Source: Oceanospirillaceae bacterium (lineage in GTDB: Bacteria; Pseudomonadota; Gammaproteobacteria; Pseudomonadales; Balneatricaceae). From it: 64,000 bases of DNA. The DNA is taken from positions 203,038-267,037 of the forward strand of contig JABSQZ010000008.1 of assembly GCA_013215505.1 (NCBI GenBank), read 5' to 3'. How positions within the stretch are numbered: position 1 is the first letter of the stretch; each line of letters starts with the position of its first letter. The notes beneath the pieces are model-generated. The model was not told the origin of the DNA and did not search any database. It saw nothing but the letters and a program-made list of their open reading frames with translations. A program made the translations under genes and the position numbers. Shown piece after piece: positions 59,385 to 64,000 of this stretch.

Positions 59385-61661
59385 TTAAAGAGAGCCGTAT
59401 TTTTTACGTAGCCGATGGCGAATGACTTCGGCGAAAGTGTTGACCACAAAGGTAAATAAGAACAGTGAAAAAGCGGCTAAAAACAGCACTCTATAGTGAG
59501 TACTGGCCACTTCTGCCTCGGGCATTTCCACCGCTATATTCGCCGCCAGTGTACGCATGCCCTCAAAGATATTGACGTCCATGATCGGGGTGTTGCCAGT
59601 CGCCATCAGTACTATCATCGTCTCGCCCACCGCTCTGCCCATACCTACCATTAGGGCGGAGAATATTCCGGGACTGGCGGTCGGCAGTACCACTCTAACT
59701 AAGGTCTGCCAGGGTGTTGCCCCCAGCGCCAGAGAGCCGTAACTTAAATGTTTAGGTACCGAGAAGATGGCATCTTCAGTGATGGTAAAGATGGTTGGAA
59801 TAACCGCAAAGCCCATCGCAATTCCCACCACTAGCGCGTTGCGCTGATCAAAGGGGATGCCAGCTTCATCGGTCAGCCACTGGCGCAGGTCCCCGGAAAA
59901 TAATAGCGCTTCGACAAAATGTGCGCCGTTGATGCCAACTAAGGTGGCTATCGCTACCACTGGGATTAACAGTGCAGCATCCCACCCCTGAGGAATTAAG
60001 TTGCGCAGCTTCTTTGGCAGATTGGCCCAGCCGTAACCAAAGGCCAGGATAGCGGTAGGTATAGTTAACAAGCTGAGGAAAATTCCCGCTAAGTTTGTCT
60101 CGATAAAAGGCGCCAGCCACAGCCCTGCCAGGAAGCCCAAGATAACAGTGGGGAGCGCTTCCATGAGTTCAATTAACGGCTTAACTTTTCTGCGCATTGC
60201 CGGGGCCATAAAATAGGCTGTGTAAATGGCGCCGCAGATGGCCAGTGGGGTTGCCAGCAACATCGCATAAAAGGCTGCTTTTAAAGTGCCGAAGGCCAGC
60301 GGCATTAAGCTATATTTAGGTTCAAAGTCATTATTAGATGCCGAAGATTGCCAGATGTATTCAGGCTCCTGATAGCCTTCGTACCAGACCTTTTCCCAGA
60401 GTGCCGCCCAGGAAATATCCGGATGTTCATTATCCACCTGCCACAGTTGTATAGTATTCTGCTGTTCGACCAACAGCGCATTAGAGCGCGGCGAATAGGC
60501 GATAGCAACCGCGCCGCTGTTACCTAACTGAGCGGTTAGCACATTGCGGTTGGCGGTAGTGTTGTACAAATGTAATTCGCCATTGGCATCGATAGTGGCA
60601 AAACCTTTGCGTCTGTGCTCCATGGCAACCACTGCTATGGCGTTGCTGGAGCTCTGGAATTCTCTGATTTTTTGTAATTCCCAGTGATTTTGCTCATCTC
60701 TGACTAAGAACCACTGGGATAAGTTGCCAAGACTGTCACCAATAATTAAGGCGTTGTTGCCCAGCAGCAGTGCAAAGGTCTGGATTGAATTTGCAGTTGC
60801 CGAGATTACCTGACTAAGCTTGGCGCCGTCTTCGGCTTGCAGGTCAAAAACTGCAATTTTTCCCTGTTGTCCCGCAGCCAGTAACCAGCGATCACCCGGT
60901 AACATCAATAACTTACTAGCGGCAAAATCGAACCTTGGCAGACTGAAAGACTCGCTAGTGATTTCTAACTCATCAGTAAACAGATTTTCCTCAGCACTGA
61001 TATTAGTCTGGGTTAAAGCGGCATTACTGCCTGCCACTATAGTCCAATTCTCTTCATTATTAGAGACCGCCAGCAGTTCAATTTTGACCTCCCCAACTTT
61101 AATCGGCGCCTCTCCCAAAGGGTAGCTCAAAGAGGGAGTAATCATCCGCATATCATTGGGATAAGTACTAGTGTATTGATGTTTTACTATGCTGACTTCG
61201 CCATTGTCATAACCTATGGCAAAAATACCCGAGGCCTCTGAAACGACTGCAAAACTGGTGGCAGTGGCCGCTTCAGGTCCGGTGATGCTCTGCTCAGAAA
61301 TTATCTCACCACTGCGAGCGTTAAAGAAAATAGCACGCTGTTGATCGGTGATCCGCAGGCCTATTTCCGCTTGTTCTTCCAGCGCTAAATACCAGGTTTT
61401 TCCCTGTCCGGGGTTTTGATAGGCCTGGCTGGAAGTTTGCTGATGCTGCCAGGGTTGGATGCTCGCCGCTTTAAACAGTGGCATGATCTCGTACAGTAAG
61501 TAGAAAAAAATCAGCAGTATCGCGACGATGATACTGAGGCCACCAACGGCGATGGAGCCAGAGGCCAGGCGGTTTTTGAAGGCGCGAAACTTACGGTTGC
61601 GAACCATCGCCGGGGTATTAAAATCTATATCGGGAGTCTTTGAGGTTGAGGCGCTACTCAT
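59385..61661 (-). CDS. pstC: Phosphate ABC transporter permease PstC, with beta-propeller domain
   Basis: A 758-residue permease, more than double E. coli PstC. After a first membrane helix (about 38-60) comes a periplasmic region of about 400 residues with WD40/beta-propeller-like repeats: GIFAIGYDNGEVSIVK, WLLAAGQQGKIAVFDL, ALIIGDSLGNLSQWF, GFATIDANGELHLYN. The transport part (about 470-758) has ELMEALPTVILGFLAGLWL and HLSYGSLALGATPWQTL. The start at 61661 follows GGAA. A Pho box lies 50 bp upstream, so it may be expressed apart from pstS. Confidence 0.94.
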   Translation of the reverse strand: MSSASTSKTPDIDFNTPAMVRNRKFRAFKNRLASGSIAVGGLSIIVAILLIFFYLLYEIMPLFKAASIQPWQHQQTSSQAYQNPGQGKTWYLALEEQAEIGLRITDQQRAIFFNARSGEIISEQSITGPEAATATSFAVVSEASGIFAIGYDNGEVSIVKHQYTSTYPNDMRMITPSLSYPLGEAPIKVGEVKIELLAVSNNEENWTIVAGSNAALTQTNISAEENLFTDELEITSESFSLPRFDFAASKLLMLPGDRWLLAAGQQGKIAVFDLQAEDGAKLSQVISATANSIQTFALLLGNNALIIGDSLGNLSQWFLVRDEQNHWELQKIREFQSSSNAIAVVAMEHRRKGFATIDANGELHLYNTTANRNVLTAQLGNSGAVAIAYSPRSNALLVEQQNTIQLWQVDNEHPDISWAALWEKVWYEGYQEPEYIWQSSASNNDFEPKYSLMPLAFGTLKAAFYAMLLATPLAICGAIYTAYFMAPAMRRKVKPLIELMEALPTVILGFLAGLWLAPFIETNLAGIFLSLLTIPTAILAFGYGWANLPKKLRNLIPQGWDAALLIPVVAIATLVGINGAHFVEALLFSGDLRQWLTDEAGIPFDQRNALVVGIAMGFAVIPTIFTITEDAIFSVPKHLSYGSLALGATPWQTLVRVVLPTASPGIFSALMVGMGRAVGETMIVLMATGNTPIMDVNIFEGMRTLAANIAVEMPEAEVASTHYRVLFLAAFSLFLFTFVVNTFAEVIRHRLRKKYGSL

Positions 61662-61710
61662 ACTGGAAATTCCAATTATATAATCTATGCGCTAAAGGTA
61701 AGTTATTTAT

Positions 61711-61728
61711 GTGACAGAAATGTTACAG
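61711..61728 (-). promoter_or_regulatory. Pho box of pstC
   Basis: Read leftward: CTGTAAC-ATTT-CTGTCAC, thirteen of fourteen core bases as in the consensus. It is 50 bp before the pstC start and 135 bp after pstS. Confidence 0.85.
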
Positions 61729-61817
61729 CTTGTCATATAGCAAAAAAATATAGCTGACTCATGGTGCTGCTAAAGTGTAACTGGGTGTTGCGAGGGACGG
61801 CAGATAACTCAGAGGGA

Positions 61818-61842
61818 ACAAGAGGAGCTAAGCTCCCCTTGT
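61818..61842 (-). terminator. Hairpin in pstS-pstC gap
   Basis: ACAAGAGGAGC (61818-61828), TAA, GCTCCCCTTGT (61832-61842), one mismatch. It starts 22 bases after the pstS stop codon. No T run; probably reduces read-through or protects pstS mRNA. Confidence 0.6.
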
Positions 61843-61863
61843 AGTTTGCTGGCAGTTACTAAC

Positions 61864-62835
61864 TTACAGGCCCAGAGCTTTCATCTGCTTGGTGACTACT
61901 TTTGCTGGCAGTGGGATATAGCCATCTTTTACCACGACTTCTTGTCCCGATTTAGACATCACCATTTTCAGGAATTCACGCTCCATGGGTGGCAGTGCAT
62001 GACCGGGCTTCTTGTTAACGTATACGTACAGGAAGCGCGCTAATGGATAGCTACCATTGACAGCATTGTCAGGGGTTGCAGCAATGAAAGGGTTGTCCTC
62101 TTTTTTGGTGAGCGGTAAAACGCGAACAGAAGATGTCTTATAACCAATTCCGGAGTAGCCAATACCGTTTAGAGAGGTAGAAACGGATTGTACTACAGAG
62201 GCGGAGCCTGGCTGTTCGTTGACGCTGTTGCGGTAGTCACCTTTACACAGTGCTTTCTTCTTGAAGTAACCATAAGTACCAGACACTGAATTGCGACCAA
62301 AAATTTGAATGTTTTTGTTACCGATGGAGCCCGTTAAACCAACATCGCGCCACTTAGTGATGTCACTATCGCCACCACACTTGCGCGTTGACGAGAAAAT
62401 TGCATCTAACTGGGTGATGCTCAAGCCCTTCACCGGGTTGTCTTTATGTACAAATACTGCCAGAGCATCGATAGCGACTGCTACAGCTGTTGGCTTGTAG
62501 CCATATTTTTTTTCAAAAGCCGCCACTTCCTTGTCTTTCATCTTGCGACTCATCGGCCCCATGTTAGAAGTGCCTTCCGTCAGTGCTGGTGGAGCAGTTG
62601 AAGAGCCCGCCGCCTGAATTTGAATATTGACGTTGGGGTAGTGACGCTTAAAAGATTCAGTCCAAAGGGTCATTAAGTTAGCTAAAGTATCAGAGCCGAC
62701 ACTGGAGAGGTTTCCCGAGACCCCCGCCGCTTTTTTATACTGCGGTAAATTTTTGTCTAACAAGTCGGCGGCGTTTAGCGTAAAACCTGTAGTGCAGAGG
62801 GTGACGATAGCCAGTACTTTGATCATTGGTTTCAT
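61864..62835 (-). CDS. pstS: Phosphate-binding periplasmic protein PstS
   Basis: A 323-residue solute-binding protein with signal peptide (residues 1-22, ending TLNAAD). Phosphate-contact regions are visible: [17 protein letters not shown] near the start, [32 protein letters not shown] and [10 protein letters not shown]. It binds inorganic phosphate and hands it to PstCA. AGGAG lies nine bases before the ATG. A Pho box stands 71 bp upstream. In P. aeruginosa it also presents phosphate to the chemoreceptor CtpL, which is relevant to the gene at 8587. Confidence 0.97.
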   Translation of the reverse strand: MKPMIKVLAIVTLCTTGFTLNAADLLDKNLPQYKKAAGVSGNLSSVGSDTLANLMTLWTESFKRHYPNVNIQIQAAGSSTAPPALTEGTSNMGPMSRKMKDKEVAAFEKKYGYKPTAVAVAIDALAVFVHKDNPVKGLSITQLDAIFSSTRKCGGDSDITKWRDVGLTGSIGNKNIQIFGRNSVSGTYGYFKKKALCKGDYRNSVNEQPGSASVVQSVSTSLNGIGYSGIGYKTSSVRVLPLTKKEDNPFIAATPDNAVNGSYPLARFLYVYVNKKPGHALPPMEREFLKMVMSKSGQEVVVKDGYIPLPAKVVTKQMKALGL

Positions 62836-62905
62836 TTTTAAAGCTCCTGAAAGCTATTAATTGAATTATCATTGGTTTCGATACTGGCTACTTTAAGAGC
62901 AGAAT

Positions 62906-62923
62906 GTGACAAAGCTGTGACAG
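62906..62923 (-). promoter_or_regulatory. Pho box of pstS
   Basis: Read leftward: CTGTCAC-AGCT-TTGTCAC, followed by ATT. 12 of 14 core bases match, at the correct 7-4-7 spacing. Confidence 0.88.
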
Positions 62924-63111
62924 CGCAGAGAATGAGTGTAAAAAAACATTTTTTCTAAACAGCGCGCTTCAAGATAGTAAGGCATAGCTAAATACATATA
63001 TACTAGTGGCTGTTTTTTCATCACTCGCAGCGACGCTAATAAAAAAACTAAACAGGGTTTTTAATCCTACCGTCAGCTGTAACAAAGACTCTCATTATTT
63101 TGGTATTTACA

Positions 63112-63510
63112 ATGCACAGTTCTGATCTACCTCTTAAGCCTAACGGCGAGCTAAGTTTAATGTTACCTGCTGATAGCCAAGCGACAAATATGTTTGGCGA
63201 TGTTTTCAGCGGTTGGGTTGCCTCTAAGGCAGTATTGGCGGCTGAAATTCGCTCCAGCGAGTTGGCTCGTGGAAGAGTGGCGACAATTTCCGTCGGTGCA
63301 ATGGAATTTATGTCGCCGGTTTTAGAAGGTACCATCGTCAGTTATTACACTGAGATGGTGGATCAGGGTAACAGCTCAATGACCATCAAAGTAGAAGTCT
63401 GGGGCAAGTGTCCGGACGGCACCGACATCAGAAAGATCTCTGAAACTAACTGTGTTCAAGTGGCTATTGATGGTCACGGACATATTCGCAGCTTGAGTTT
63501 CGGACAGTAA
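63112..63510 (+). CDS. Hotdog acyl-CoA thioesterase, YciA-like
   Basis: A 132-residue acyl-CoA thioesterase of the YciA/BACH hotdog group. The signature PADSQATNMFGDVFSGWVAS has the catalytic Asp region and the SGWV helix, and ISVGAMEFMSPVLEGTIVSYY the second strand. Length is normal. ATG 63112 was chosen since the frame upstream is not family-like. It may hydrolyse short or medium acyl-CoA. It is divergent from pstS across 276 bp without clear operator other than the pstS Pho box. Confidence 0.9.
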   Translation: MHSSDLPLKPNGELSLMLPADSQATNMFGDVFSGWVASKAVLAAEIRSSELARGRVATISVGAMEFMSPVLEGTIVSYYTEMVDQGNSSMTIKVEVWGKCPDGTDIRKISETNCVQVAIDGHGHIRSLSFGQ

Positions 63511-63569
63511 AAGCCCTCACCGCTGGGTAAATTTTCAGTCCACTAAGTAACCCTTGATGCGCTCTATTA

Positions 63570-64000
63570 CTAGGGTTGCATTGCCCGGCGCTGTTCAGAA
63601 ATTTTTGCATCTTTAGTGGCTACTCGCACACCGGGTAGCAACACTGCAACAGCGTTAACTTCTCGATTGAATACCTCGCGGAGCATCGGCTCAAAAAAAG
63701 CCAAGGGTAAGGTTGCATAATCGGGATCAAAACTGCGCTGATCCCAGTGGCCACAGAAATATACTGCATCCTGGTAAAAAGGGTGATCGATAAACTGCTC
63801 TCTGGCATCCGGGTTGCCGCCGGTGTGTTGGGCGTAGTATTTACGCTGAAAAATACCGTGTTTTTCTACCACCCAGCGGCACTGCTCACGCACATAGGGG
63901 GCCAGTACCACCGCCGCGTATTGATCGTGATTATAGGGGGCGTAAACATCACCAATATCGTGCAGTAATGCACAGACTATCCAGTCAATATCAGCACCGT
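63570..64000 (-). CDS. HD-domain protein, N-terminus beyond window
   Basis: A protein truncated by the right edge; about 143 residues remain, the frame being open from 63998. It contains the HD motif LLHDIGDVYAPYNHD with the metal His-Asp, then a second His in VVEKHGIFQRKYYAQHTGG, and DHPFYQDAVYFCGHWDQRSFD near the middle. These are marks of the HD phosphohydrolase superfamily, close to small PhnZ-like or inositol-oxygenase-like members. Substrate not known. It is convergent with the thioesterase. Confidence 0.8.
   Translation of the reverse strand, partial: GADIDWIVCALLHDIGDVYAPYNHDQYAAVVLAPYVREQCRWVVEKHGIFQRKYYAQHTGGNPDAREQFIDHPFYQDAVYFCGHWDQRSFDPDYATLPLAFFEPMLREVFNREVNAVAVLLPGVRVATKDAKISEQRRAMQP

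Noticed and set aside
1-64000. tRNA, rRNA, CRISPR, transposase or prophage genes
   Set aside because: No cloverleaf with a TTCRANY T-arm, no spaced identical repeats of CRISPR type and no transposase or phage motif was seen on reading; a tool scan (tRNAscan-SE, CRISPR finder) would settle it.

Overview
The window is a chromosomal segment of a gammaproteobacterium of intermediate GC content. The gene order ubiC-ubiA / phoB-phoR / phoU-pstB-pstA-pstC-pstS, the enlarged PstA and PstC, HexR, CysZ, YjaG and an HBM-type chemoreceptor all resemble Pseudomonas and related marine gammaproteobacteria. Genus-level placement is not possible from sequence reading alone. No rRNA, tRNA, CRISPR array, phage gene or transposase was recognised.

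Layout. 1-0.35 kb: 3' end of glmS. 0.8-8 kb: small regulator/target pairs (DapA-like aldolase with a divergent MocR regulator, a secreted beta-propeller protein with a divergent XRE regulator, two LysE exporters, MarR, GNAT). 8.5-10.5 kb: a chemoreceptor behind a tandem Pho-box promoter. 11-14.3 kb: amidase, cupin regulator and azlCD (azlC frameshifted). 14.3-18.1 kb: a leftward zinc-uptake operon of the ZrgA type under a Zur-like box. 18.3-25 kb: glutaminase, di-haem protein, BaeSR-like two-component pair, pentapeptide-repeat protein. 25-33 kb: tandem quinone-oxidoreductase paralogues with a divergent LysR, dehydrogenases, FkbM methyltransferase, WYL regulator. 33-40 kb: transglycosylase lipoprotein, PutA, YjeH-like exporter and Lrp. 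40-47 kb: papain-like NlpC/YiiX-type protein, thymidine kinase, Lrp and a Cys/Met gamma-lyase-type enzyme, MsrA, HexR. 47-54 kb: yjaG, two small membrane proteins, cysZ, phoRB, ubiAC, DUF1415. 54-63 kb: an unusual diguanylate cyclase, then phoU-pstBACS. 63-64 kb: YciA-like thioesterase and a truncated HD-domain protein.

Regulatory logic. Four Pho-box sites can be read directly: before pstS, before pstC, before phoB, and four 11-bp-phased half sites before the HBM chemoreceptor. This suggests a phosphate-starvation regulon that couples uptake (PstSCAB), signalling (PhoR/PhoB/PhoU) and possibly phosphate taxis. Many other local regulators sit divergently from their likely targets with visible inverted or direct repeats between them.

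Most notable observations. (1) A roughly 300-bp dispersed element occurs three times. Its internal hairpin arms change together so that pairing is kept, so it is a structured nucleic-acid element and not a gene. (2) Three genes (a monooxygenase-like gene, the YiiX-like gene and phoU) have a second, diverged copy of their own 3' end lying just downstream; in one case the structured element sits between the two copies. (3) A DsbA-like thioredoxin-fold domain is fused to a degenerate receiver and an intact GGDEF domain. (4) A CtpL-like chemoreceptor is under a Pho-box promoter.
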